The notes under the pieces were generated by a model. It saw nothing but the letters and a program-made list of their open reading frames with translations, made no database searches and was not told the DNA's origin. This document shows positions 17,246 to 24,876 of a DNA stretch of 64,000 nucleotides, one piece after another (the stretch's first letter is position 1; each line of letters starts with the position of its first letter). The stretch spans positions 124,001 to 188,000 of the forward strand of contig NZ_ARYJ01000001.1 of the NCBI RefSeq assembly GCF_000685215.1, in the 5' to 3' direction. Source of the DNA: Hyphomonas jannaschiana VP2. Its GTDB lineage: Bacteria; Pseudomonadota; Alphaproteobacteria; Caulobacterales; Hyphomonadaceae. The translations under genes were made by a program, and so were the position numbers.

Positions 17246-18256
17246 TCAGACGGATTCCACGGTCTGTTCAATGGCCCCGAAAATCGAGTGCCCGGCCTTG
17301 TCCAGCATTTCCATGCGTACCGTATCGCCCGGCTTCATGAAGGGAGTTTTCGGCGCGCCGTCGGCAATCGTCTCGATCATTCGGATCTCGGCGATACAGG
17401 AATAGCCGAGCCCGCCTTCACTGACCGGCTTGCCCGCCCCGCCATCGGCGTCCTTGTTGGACACGGTGCCCGAGCCGATGACCGTGCCGGCCGTGAGGGG
17501 CCGGGTCTTCGCAGCGTGGGAGACAAGGCGAGCGAGGCTGAACGTGGCATCGACGCCCGCATTGGCGCGGCCGAAAGGCTGGCCGTTATAATCCACATGC
17601 AGCGGCAGGTGGATGACATTGTCCTTCCACGCATCGCCCAGTTCATCCGGCGTGACGGCGACCGGCGTGAAGGCGCTCGGCGGCTTGGACTGGAAGAAGC
17701 CGAAGCCCTTAGCGAGTTCGCCGGGGATCAGGCCGCGCAGGGATACGTCATTGCACAGCATGATGAGCTTGATGTGATCGGCGGCATCCGCCTCGGAGAC
17801 GCCCATCGGCACGTCATCGGTGATGACGGCGACCTCCCCTTCCATGTCGCAGCCCCAGGCAACATCGCCGAGCGGGATGGCATCGCGCGGCCCGAGGAAG
17901 GCGTCACTGCCACCCTGATACATCAGCGGGTCATCATAAAAGCTTTTCGGCACTTCGGCGCCGCGCGCTTTGCGCACCAGTTCCACATGATTGATGTAGG
18001 CAGACCCGTCCGCCCACTGATAGGCGCGCGGCAGCGGGCTTTCGCAATCATGCTCGTGGAAGCGGAACGTCGGGACGGAGCCGAGCTCCACCTGCTCCGC
18101 CAGCTGCTGCAGGCGCGGGGCGGCATGGGCCCAATCGTCCAGCGCTGCTTGTAGCGTCGGCGCAATGGACGCGGCATCGGTCGCGCGCGTCAGGTCTTTC
18201 GAGACGACGACAAGACGCCCATCACGGGCGCCGTTTTTAAGTGTAGCGAGTTTCAT
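17246..18256 (-). CDS. fumarylacetoacetate hydrolase family protein
   Basis: 336 residues. The C-terminal FAH catalytic domain carries the metal-site segment DMEGEVAVITDDV and later GSGTVSNKD. An N-terminal part (about 1-80) precedes it, as in bacterial fumarylacetoacetases of this length. It should split fumarylacetoacetate into fumarate and acetoacetate, the last step of homogentisate degradation. It is three bases downstream of the VOC gene and in one block with hppD, which supports this role. Related family members act on other acylpyruvates. Confidence 0.9.
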   Translation of the reverse strand: MKLATLKNGARDGRLVVVSKDLTRATDAASIAPTLQAALDDWAHAAPRLQQLAEQVELGSVPTFRFHEHDCESPLPRAYQWADGSAYINHVELVRKARGAEVPKSFYDDPLMYQGGSDAFLGPRDAIPLGDVAWGCDMEGEVAVITDDVPMGVSEADAADHIKLIMLCNDVSLRGLIPGELAKGFGFFQSKPPSAFTPVAVTPDELGDAWKDNVIHLPLHVDYNGQPFGRANAGVDATFSLARLVSHAAKTRPLTAGTVIGSGTVSNKDADGGAGKPVSEGGLGYSCIAEIRMIETIADGAPKTPFMKPGDTVRMEMLDKAGHSIFGAIEQTVESV

Positions 18257-18259
18257 GGA

Positions 18260-18811
18260 TCAGCTTTCTTCCGCGATTTTCTCGTGTAGCCAGGCGGCGT
18301 GGCGGGGGGCCTTCTTGGTGGCGCTCCACTCCTCGATCATCGGTTCGGCCACATCCTTCAGCTGTTTCATCTGCTCCGGCGTGCCTATGTCGGCAGCGAG
18401 TTCGATGCGGTGGCCGTTGGGGTCGAAGAAATAGATCGACTTGAAGATGCCGTGATGCGTCGGGCCCAGAACGTCGAGCCCCATGCCTTCGAGGTGAGCC
18501 TTGGTTTCCATCAGCTCTTCCAGCGAGCCGACGCGAAACGCGATATGCTGCACCCAGATGGGCGTGTTCTCGTCGCGGCCCATGTCCGGCTGCTCAGGCA
18601 GTTCAAAGAAGGCCAGCACATTGCCGTTCCCGGCATCGAGGAAAATGTGCATGTACGGATCATAGGCGCCGGTTGAGGGCACATGGTCTTCTGCGATGGC
18701 GAGCTGGAAATCCATGCCCAGCGCATCGCGATAGAACTCGACCGTTTCCTTCGCATCCTTGCAGCGATAGGCGACATGGTGGACGCCTTTCAGGTGTGCG
18801 GGTGATGTCAT
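18260..18811 (-). CDS. VOC superfamily (glyoxalase/extradiol dioxygenase-fold) protein
   Basis: 183 residues. Two beta-alpha-beta-beta-beta modules carry a full metal-ligand set: His12 (VHHVAY), Glu70 (FFELPE), His89 (VQHIAFRV) and Glu137 (HRIELAAD). This is the pattern of a divalent-metal VOC enzyme. It lies between hppD and the FAH-family gene, so it likely acts on a pathway intermediate or by-product. No homogentisate dioxygenase is seen nearby. Actual reaction unknown. Confidence 0.85.
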   Translation of the reverse strand: MTSPAHLKGVHHVAYRCKDAKETVEFYRDALGMDFQLAIAEDHVPSTGAYDPYMHIFLDAGNGNVLAFFELPEQPDMGRDENTPIWVQHIAFRVGSLEELMETKAHLEGMGLDVLGPTHHGIFKSIYFFDPNGHRIELAADIGTPEQMKQLKDVAEPMIEEWSATKKAPRHAAWLHEKIAEES

Positions 18812-18825
18812 TTGTTATCTCCCTT

Positions 18826-19026
18826 TCAGTCTTTCGCGGCGTTCTTTGCGCGCCGCCATGCGTTGAACCAGCTGCCGATGCCGAGGCCCAGCGTGACGCC
18901 CGGAATGGCCGGGGCGGAAATCACGCCGATACGCCACAGGATGACGCCAACCACCGTGCCCGCCACGGCCCCGATCAGGCCTTCGCCGACCGGGGACAGC
19001 TGAACTTTCTTCTTTGGCTCGCTCAT
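18826..19026 (-). CDS. small membrane protein in the tyrosine-catabolic block
   Basis: 66 residues with a charged N-terminus ([12 protein letters not shown]), a Gly/Val-rich hydrophobic core of one or two helices (about 16-54) and a basic tail. It overlaps the hppD stop by four bases, so it is translated with hppD. I recognise no family; a role in aromatic-acid uptake or enzyme anchoring is only speculation. Confidence 0.65.
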   Translation of the reverse strand: MSEPKKKVQLSPVGEGLIGAVAGTVVGVILWRIGVISAPAIPGVTLGLGIGSWFNAWRRAKNAAKD

Positions 19027-20114
19027 GCGTCCTCTTCGACCTTCAAGGCACCTCGCTGGATCTGGTCACGTTCCATGGATTCAAACAAGGCCTTGAAGTT
19101 GCCTTCGCCGAAGCCTTCCTTGTAGTCGCCCTTGCGCTGGATGAACTCGAAGAAGACCGGGCCGACCTGGGCCTGCGCAAAGATCTGCAGCAGGAGGCGC
19201 GGCTGGCCGCCTTCGGTCGTGCCGTCCAGCAGCAGGCCGCGGGACTTCAGGCCCTCGACGTCTTCACCATGGCCCGGCAGGCGCTCGTCGAGCATCTCGT
19301 AATAGGTTGCCGGCGGCGCGGTCATGAAGGGCACGCCCTTCTGCTTCAGGCTGTCATAGCAGGCATAGAGATCGTCACAGATGAGAGCAATGTGCTGGAT
19401 GCCTTCGCCGTTGAACTCCCGCAGGAATTCCTCGATCTGGCCGCCGCCGCCCTTGCCTTCTTCGTTCAGCGGGATGCGGATCTTGCCGTCCGGCGCTGTC
19501 AGCGCCTTGGAGGTCAGGCCGGTATATTCGCCCTTGATGTCGAAATAGCGGATTTCCTGGAAGTTGAAGAGCTTCTCATAGAAGTCCGCCCAATACTTCA
19601 TCCGGCCGCCATAGACATTGTGCGTCAGGTGGTCGATCAGCTCGAAGCCTGCCCCGACGGGGTGCTTCTCCACATCCGGCAGGTATTCGAAGTCGATGTC
19701 GTAAATGTCGAGCCCGTCGCCATAGCGGTCGATCAGGTAGATGATCGAATTGCCGATGCCGCGGATGCCGGGAATGTGCAACTCCATCGGCCCCGTCTGG
19801 ACGTGCACAGGCTCTGCCCCCTGCTCCAGCAGGTGTTTGTAAGCCTTGCGGGCATCGCGCACCCGGAAGCCCATACCGCAGGCTGAAGGGCCGTGCTCGC
19901 GCGAGAAATACCAGGCGGCGGATTTCGGCTCATAATTGGTGATGAGGTTGATGCCGCCCTGGCGCCACAGCTCCACATCTTTTGAGCGGTGGCGGGCGAC
20001 TTTGGTGAAGCCCATCGTCTCGAAAACCGGCTCCAGCACACCTTTTTCGGGCGCGGAAAACTCAATGAATTCGAAACCGTCGAGGCCTGCAGGGTTGTCA
20101 AACAGGTCGGCCAT
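19023..20114 (-). CDS. hppD: 4-hydroxyphenylpyruvate dioxygenase
   Basis: 363 residues with two VOC-fold domains. Fe(II) ligands are His162 ([11 protein letters not shown]), His241 (IQHIALI) and Glu323 ([10 protein letters not shown]), matching the bacterial HPPD triad. The enzyme turns 4-hydroxyphenylpyruvate into homogentisate, the second step of tyrosine degradation. GGGAGAG lies just before the ATG. It is first in a run of four genes and faces a MarR regulator across a 50-bp region containing a palindrome. Confidence 0.97.
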   Translation of the reverse strand: MADLFDNPAGLDGFEFIEFSAPEKGVLEPVFETMGFTKVARHRSKDVELWRQGGINLITNYEPKSAAWYFSREHGPSACGMGFRVRDARKAYKHLLEQGAEPVHVQTGPMELHIPGIRGIGNSIIYLIDRYGDGLDIYDIDFEYLPDVEKHPVGAGFELIDHLTHNVYGGRMKYWADFYEKLFNFQEIRYFDIKGEYTGLTSKALTAPDGKIRIPLNEEGKGGGGQIEEFLREFNGEGIQHIALICDDLYACYDSLKQKGVPFMTAPPATYYEMLDERLPGHGEDVEGLKSRGLLLDGTTEGGQPRLLLQIFAQAQVGPVFFEFIQRKGDYKEGFGEGNFKALFESMERDQIQRGALKVEEDA

Positions 20115-20143
20115 GGGTTCTCTCCCTTAGTGTTAATGACATT

Positions 20144-20161
20144 TAGTTTCATATGTAACTA
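20144..20161. promoter_or_regulatory. MarR-type operator between hppD and the MarR gene
   Basis: 18-bp palindrome TAGTT-T-CATATG-T-AACTA with one mismatched pair. It sits 30 bp upstream of hppD and just before the divergent MarR gene, a position from which one bound dimer could control both genes. Confidence 0.65.
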
Positions 20162-20182
20162 TTTATGGCCTTCAAGGCAAGT

Positions 20183-20665
20183 ATGAATGGACCCGCCATG
20201 CCCGATCCCTCCCGGACCCCGCAGCTTCGCCTGCGCGAATTCCTGCCCTATCGTCTGTCCGTCCTGTCCAACACGATCTCGCGCCGTATCGCGGAGCTTT
20301 ATGATCGCGAGTTCGGGCTGACGATCTGGCAATGGCGCGTCATGGCTGTCACGGGCGATGCGCCGGGCATCAGCGCCACCGAGATCGGCCAGCGCACGGC
20401 GATGGACAAGGTGGCCGTCAGCCGCGCCGTCGCGGGCCTGATCGAAGTCGGGTACCTGGAACGCAAATCCTCGGAAGAAGACGGCCGCCGGTCCAAACTC
20501 TATCTCACGCCTGCCGGAACGTCGGTGTATGACGAGATCGTACCGATGGCGATTGCCGAGGAACAGGCACTGGAAGCCGTCCTCACACCGGAAGAGCGCG
20601 TGGAGCTGACCCGCCTCATGGAGAAACTGGCCGGGTCCGCCTCTCCTGACCGTCCGCTCTGGTGA
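20183..20665 (+). CDS. MarR-family regulator, probable controller of hppD
   Basis: 160 residues from ATG 20183, chosen because AAGG lies 5 nt upstream; in-frame ATGs at 20165 and 20198 are alternatives. The MarR winged helix spans about 35-125, with SATEIGQRTAMDKVAVSRAVAGL as helix-turn-helix region and the wing DGRRSKLYLTPAG. Divergence from hppD and the palindrome between them point to autoregulation and control of tyrosine catabolism, probably with an aromatic acid as ligand. It abuts the convergent permease gene with no intergenic space. Confidence 0.9.
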   Translation: MNGPAMPDPSRTPQLRLREFLPYRLSVLSNTISRRIAELYDREFGLTIWQWRVMAVTGDAPGISATEIGQRTAMDKVAVSRAVAGLIEVGYLERKSSEEDGRRSKLYLTPAGTSVYDEIVPMAIAEEQALEAVLTPEERVELTRLMEKLAGSASPDRPLW

Positions 20666-22495
20666 TCAAACAGGCTCCAACGGCCAGAATATCGGAATCA
20701 CCCACATCCCTACCAGGAACATGACCAGGTTCAGCGGCAGACCGATCTTCAGGAAATCTGCAAACTTGTACCCGCCCGCCGTATAGACCAGCGTGTTGGT
20801 CTGGTATCCGATCGGCGTCGCAAAACTGGCACTGGCCGCAAACATGATCGCGACTACAAATGGCCGCGGATCGATGCCGAGCGAATGACCGATCCCGATC
20901 GCAATCGGCGTCAGCAGGATCGCCGTCGCATTATTGCTCATGATCTCGGTCAGGATCATCGCTGACAGATACACAATGGCCAGCGTCGCCCTTGGGCCAA
21001 GCCCGCCTGTCAGGATGGAAAGCTGGCCGACCAGCAAGCTGGCAGCGCCCGTCTTTTCCATCGCGGCCCCAAGCGCCAGCATGCCGAAAATGAGCATCAG
21101 GATGTCCCAGCGAATGGCCTGGTAGGCTTCCTGATGATTGAGACAGCCCAGCGCGACCACCAGGGTCGCGGCCATCAGGGCCAGTCCCGCAATGGGGAAC
21201 ACACCCAGTGCTGCCAGCACCATGACCAGAAGCACAGCGGCAACGGCAACCGGCGCCTTGTCACGCCGAATGGCGCGGTCCGCAGACTCGGTCAGATTGT
21301 TCAGCATGCCATCATCGAACATGGCACGCATGCCGCGTGGCGGGCCTTCCAGAAGCACCGTGTCGGCGACCTCGAACCGCAGGTCTTCCATTTTCTGGGT
21401 CAGGTTCTCTCCGCGCCGGTGGATGGCCAGCACGTACACACCATATAGACGCGCAAGGCCGAGGCCCGTCAGGCGCCGGCCGACGAGACGCGATTGTGGC
21501 CCGATCACACCTTCCACAATGACGGTTTCGCTTGTCTGGATCGGTTCGAAGGCCGGGCGCTTGTCCGCCGCCGCGCCGATGGCGACATTTCCCGCTTCCT
21601 TGAGCGTCAGCATCTCCGAAACCGGTGAGCGCAATACGATCCGGTCCCCCGGCTGGAGCACGATGGATTTGAGATCGGCCCGCAGGGAAAGCCCTTCGCG
21701 AAACACGTCAATGACGCTGAAGCCCTTGGCGGCTGTGAACCCCGTCTCGGCAAGCGTGCGCCCCACCAGTTCGGAATCGATCGGGATCAGGATCTGCGCG
21801 ATAAAGCGCCGCCGTGTCGCATCCGGCAACAATCCCGCAAGCGATTCCCGGACGGGCAGAAGAAAAGGCCCGGCAATTGCCATATAAGCTGCCCCGGCCA
21901 GCGCCATGATCGCGCCTGCGCCGGTGATCTCGAACATGCCGAACGGGGCGAGCCCCCCATCCTGTGCGACACCGTCGACCAGGATGTTCGTCGATGTCCC
22001 AATCAGCGTTGTCGTGCCTCCGAAGATCGATGCGAATGAGAGCGGGATCAGCAATCTGGACGGCGCAATATTAATTGTCCGTGCGAGCTGGATCGCGACC
22101 GGGATAAGGATCACGACAACCGGCGTGTTGTTGATAAAGGCTGAGAGGATGATCACGCCCAGCATCATGACGACGATCGCGATCAGGGGTGTCACATGGC
22201 GGGAAAGCTGGGATATACCCCGCCCCGCAGCGCCGATGACCCCTGTCCGCTCCAGGGCTGCTGACAGTACGAACATGGCGCCGATCGTGATCGGGGCCGG
22301 ATTCGAAAAGACGGTCAGGACTTCCTTCACCGTGAGGATCTGCGCGGCCATGACCGCGCCCAGCGCCATCAGCGCGACAACATCCGCTGGCAGCTTCTCC
22401 CGGACAAAGCCAAAGAACACCACGGCCACCAGGACCAGCACAAAGCCGATCTGGACAGGTTGTGATGTCAGCAACTCCAGAACAGACGCAAGCAT
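20666..22495 (-). CDS. SLC13/DASS-type permease with two RCK_C (TrkA-C) domains
   Basis: 609 residues. Two blocks of transmembrane helices flank a central cytoplasmic region with two RCK_C-like domains (about 205-290 and 305-385). The motif FINNTPVVVILIP and the later IMSNNATAILLTP are the paired Asn-containing hairpin motifs of the divalent anion:Na+ symporter superfamily. Proteins of this layout are candidate sulfate or dicarboxylate carriers. ATG 22495 is preferred to an upstream TTG because GAGG precedes it at suitable distance. Confidence 0.88.
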   Translation of the reverse strand: MLASVLELLTSQPVQIGFVLVLVAVVFFGFVREKLPADVVALMALGAVMAAQILTVKEVLTVFSNPAPITIGAMFVLSAALERTGVIGAAGRGISQLSRHVTPLIAIVVMMLGVIILSAFINNTPVVVILIPVAIQLARTINIAPSRLLIPLSFASIFGGTTTLIGTSTNILVDGVAQDGGLAPFGMFEITGAGAIMALAGAAYMAIAGPFLLPVRESLAGLLPDATRRRFIAQILIPIDSELVGRTLAETGFTAAKGFSVIDVFREGLSLRADLKSIVLQPGDRIVLRSPVSEMLTLKEAGNVAIGAAADKRPAFEPIQTSETVIVEGVIGPQSRLVGRRLTGLGLARLYGVYVLAIHRRGENLTQKMEDLRFEVADTVLLEGPPRGMRAMFDDGMLNNLTESADRAIRRDKAPVAVAAVLLVMVLAALGVFPIAGLALMAATLVVALGCLNHQEAYQAIRWDILMLIFGMLALGAAMEKTGAASLLVGQLSILTGGLGPRATLAIVYLSAMILTEIMSNNATAILLTPIAIGIGHSLGIDPRPFVVAIMFAASASFATPIGYQTNTLVYTAGGYKFADFLKIGLPLNLVMFLVGMWVIPIFWPLEPV

Positions 22496-22582
22496 TGCAC
22501 GTAGCCTCACCAAACCCGCACAGCTCTACTTTACCGGATCACCCGGGAACAATCAGCTGAAATCAATGCAGAAATAAGTTTC

Positions 22583-23560
22583 TCAGGCCCTGCGGCGGCG
22601 GACACTCAGGGAGCGTGAAACATCAGAGTCTTCTTCCAGTGTGAAGCGTTCCACCAGCCGCGCGATGAAGGCGGATAGCGCGTCACGCACTTCATAAGGT
22701 GCCTCCATGGGCAGGAAGTGCGACGTGCCGCGCACGCCTTTCATCATCAGCGCCTGATTCATCAGGATAATCTGTGCCCGGACCTTTGGCGTGATCACGG
22801 ATGAGCGGTTCGGACGCAGCACGATGATCGGGATCTTGTGCTTGCGTACCTTTCTCAGGGCGCGCCAGGGCTGGTTGCGCTGGGCCGAGAACGTCGCCGA
22901 CTCCCATTTCGGATCGCAGGTCAGCCGCCAGGTCTGGTCTTCGCTTTGCGCGGAATTATGGTCCACCCGGTCAATGCCATCCAGCAGGTAGTCGGCCAGG
23001 AAAGGCTCTCGCCAGGACGCAAACGCGCCGCGGCCGGTATAGGATTCCAGCGCCTCGCGGAAGGCCGGGAATTCGGCCCGGCGTTTCTTCGCGCCGCGCG
23101 CAAGCGTGTTACGGTTGGCGATCCAGGTGACCGGCGGGAATATATGTTTCCAGAAATAATAGACGCGCGGCATGATCACCGGATCGGCCAGAACCAGCCC
23201 TTTGACCAGATCAGGCCGCTTGCCCGCCACCAGCAGGGCCACGGTCGCGCCCATGGAATGCCCGCTCAGGACGACGCCGTTCGGCGCTTCCTTTTCCAGC
23301 CACTCGATCACATCGTCGCGGTAGCGGTGCCAGGATTTCATCCGGCCAGGCTTTGCCGGCATGGTCGACCGGCCATGCCCGCGCATGTCGAGCGCGGCAA
23401 CACGCTGGCGCAGGCCAAGCGGGGCCAGCATCGACTGGTAGGTCATGGCGTTAAAGCCTGTGGCGTGGATCCACACCGCGGCGAACGGTTTGATCGGATC
23501 GCCGAATTCGATACCCGCCAGCTCTCCACCGGCTTTCATCTCAGTTGCAAATCGACGCAT
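22583..23560 (-). CDS. alpha/beta-fold hydrolase
   Basis: 325 residues. The nucleophile is Ser102 in GHSMG, the oxyanion region HATGF is near 32-36, DMRGHGRS is at 58-65 and the C-terminal His is in GTSHFLPME. The fold matches esterase/epoxide-hydrolase-like enzymes. Substrate is unknown. It overlaps the upstream DUF4197 lipoprotein gene by one base, so the two are likely co-translated. Confidence 0.9.
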   Translation of the reverse strand: MRRFATEMKAGGELAGIEFGDPIKPFAAVWIHATGFNAMTYQSMLAPLGLRQRVAALDMRGHGRSTMPAKPGRMKSWHRYRDDVIEWLEKEAPNGVVLSGHSMGATVALLVAGKRPDLVKGLVLADPVIMPRVYYFWKHIFPPVTWIANRNTLARGAKKRRAEFPAFREALESYTGRGAFASWREPFLADYLLDGIDRVDHNSAQSEDQTWRLTCDPKWESATFSAQRNQPWRALRKVRKHKIPIIVLRPNRSSVITPKVRAQIILMNQALMMKGVRGTSHFLPMEAPYEVRDALSAFIARLVERFTLEEDSDVSRSLSVRRRRA

Positions 23561-24306
23561 CAGCCGCGATTCCCGAACACGCGGCGCAGCAATTCCGTGC
23601 TCCGCGCAACCGGGTTTTCCCGGATCTTCTTCTCTTCCTCCGCCACATAGAGGAATATGCCGTCCAGGCCGTAATCAACCGCGTGCGCGGTCAGGTCCGC
23701 CTGCAGGCTGGAGGTGATGCCACCCGCTCCATACTGCGAGGCGACATTTTCCATTGCTGTAAAAGCGCCTGACTTGGACAGGGCCTCCCGGGCGTAAGGC
23801 GTGAAGGCCGCCCGCAGCTGGGTTTCCGTCTTTGACCGGAGATAATCGGTCGCAGCCGTGTCGCCGCCGTTCAGGATGTTGAGCGCGTCCGTGATGGTCA
23901 TGTTGCGGATCGCACCGAGGACCAGAGCCTGCGCTTCCGGCACGGCCGATTCGGCGGCACGGTTCATGCGTAATTCCAGATCGTCCAGCGGCTGGCTCGC
24001 GCCAACCTTCGCCAGGTTTGTCTGGAGGGTACGGTAAGTCTGCGGCAGCGGGATACGGATTTTCGGATCGCCATAATAGCCATTCGTCTGGCCCAGCTGA
24101 TTGGCGACAAGATTGGTCCCGACGGTGAGCGCTTCGCGCAGACCCGCATCGATTTCCGCGATCGTGAGCGTCCCCTGTGAAGCAGGCGTCGTGGTGGAAC
24201 CAAGGACCTCTCCCAGAACGCGGCCGAACTCTCCGCTGGTGCCTGTTTCAGCACACCCTGCCGTGAGAAGCGCAAGTGCCAGCGCTCCCAGCATCCCTCG
24301 GTTCAT
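23560..24306 (-). CDS. DUF4197 lipoprotein
   Basis: 248 residues. A lipoprotein signal with lipobox LTAGC (acylated Cys18) is followed by a DUF4197 domain: helical, starting with an AGLREALTVGTN segment and containing the KIRIPLPQ motif. The family is widespread in proteobacteria and has no assigned activity. It lies immediately upstream of the alpha/beta hydrolase. Confidence 0.88.
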   Translation of the reverse strand: MNRGMLGALALALLTAGCAETGTSGEFGRVLGEVLGSTTTPASQGTLTIAEIDAGLREALTVGTNLVANQLGQTNGYYGDPKIRIPLPQTYRTLQTNLAKVGASQPLDDLELRMNRAAESAVPEAQALVLGAIRNMTITDALNILNGGDTAATDYLRSKTETQLRAAFTPYAREALSKSGAFTAMENVASQYGAGGITSSLQADLTAHAVDYGLDGIFLYVAEEEKKIRENPVARSTELLRRVFGNRG

Positions 24307-24452
24307 CTGTTTTTACCCTCACTCTGGCCCCTGCCCCGGAACCCTCTGTCTGTCCTACAGGAGCGTTTGCCGGAAATGAAGCCGCGCCCGCAGACAGGAT
24401 GCATCAAAGCCTGACCTTACGAACTTGTCACGCGGCAGTGCGGAAATTCTCA

Positions 24453-24481
24453 TTGACCACGCTTGTAGTCATAGCTTATGA
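24453..24481 (+). promoter_or_regulatory. predicted sigma-70 promoter of the BlaI/BlaR1-type operon
   Basis: TTGACC at 24453-24458 and TTATGA at 24476-24481, with a 17-bp spacer. Both elements overlap the tandem operators described below, so repressor and polymerase would compete. Confidence 0.5.
24454..24470. promoter_or_regulatory. BlaI-type operator, copy 1
   Basis: A 17-base unit beginning TGACCAC and ending TGTAGTC, itself a near-palindrome (GACnAC-N4-GTnGTC). It is repeated identically 25 bp downstream. Confidence 0.7.
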
Positions 24482-24495
24482 CCACGCTTGTAGTC
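24479..24495. promoter_or_regulatory. BlaI-type operator, copy 2
   Basis: Exact second copy of the 17-base unit, start-to-start distance 25 bp, ending 18 bp before the repressor ATG. The 25-bp period would place two dimers about two and a half turns apart. Confidence 0.7.
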
Positions 24496-24513
24496 TTTCC
24501 GGGGAGTCCGCAG

Positions 24514-24876
24514 ATGAAGATCTCAGCCGCCGAACTCGATGTGATGAGCGTGTTGTGGCAGACGCCCGGCCTCGCCGCATCGGACGTCCACGATTCGCTG
24601 GGCGACGAGAAAGATTGGACCAGCCGCACCGTGAAAACGCTGCTGGCCCGCCTGGTCGAGAAAGGCGCGCTCCGGACGGAAGAGGATGGCCGCCGCTATC
24701 TCTATTATCCGGTCATTGAAGAGGGGGCCTACAAGGCCAAGGCCGCCGGCCAGTTTGTCGACCGGGTCTTCTCCGGCCGCGCCGCCCCTCTCGTTGCGCA
24801 CCTGGCGGATACGCGCGGCCTGACACCGGAAGACATTGAGGAACTGGAACGCCTGCTGGGGGATCTGAAGAAATGA
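24514..24876 (+). CDS. BlaI/MecI/CopY-family repressor
   Basis: 120 residues from ATG 24514 with GGGGAG 7 nt upstream. A winged helix occupies about 1-70 (segment DWTSRTVKTLLARLVEKGAL is the recognition helix and wing start) and a C-terminal dimerisation helix follows, as in BlaI/MecI. The homologous repressors are cleaved after the partner M56 protease senses a signal. Its stop overlaps the M56 gene start by four bases. Confidence 0.93.
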   Translation: MKISAAELDVMSVLWQTPGLAASDVHDSLGDEKDWTSRTVKTLLARLVEKGALRTEEDGRRYLYYPVIEEGAYKAKAAGQFVDRVFSGRAAPLVAHLADTRGLTPEDIEELERLLGDLKK

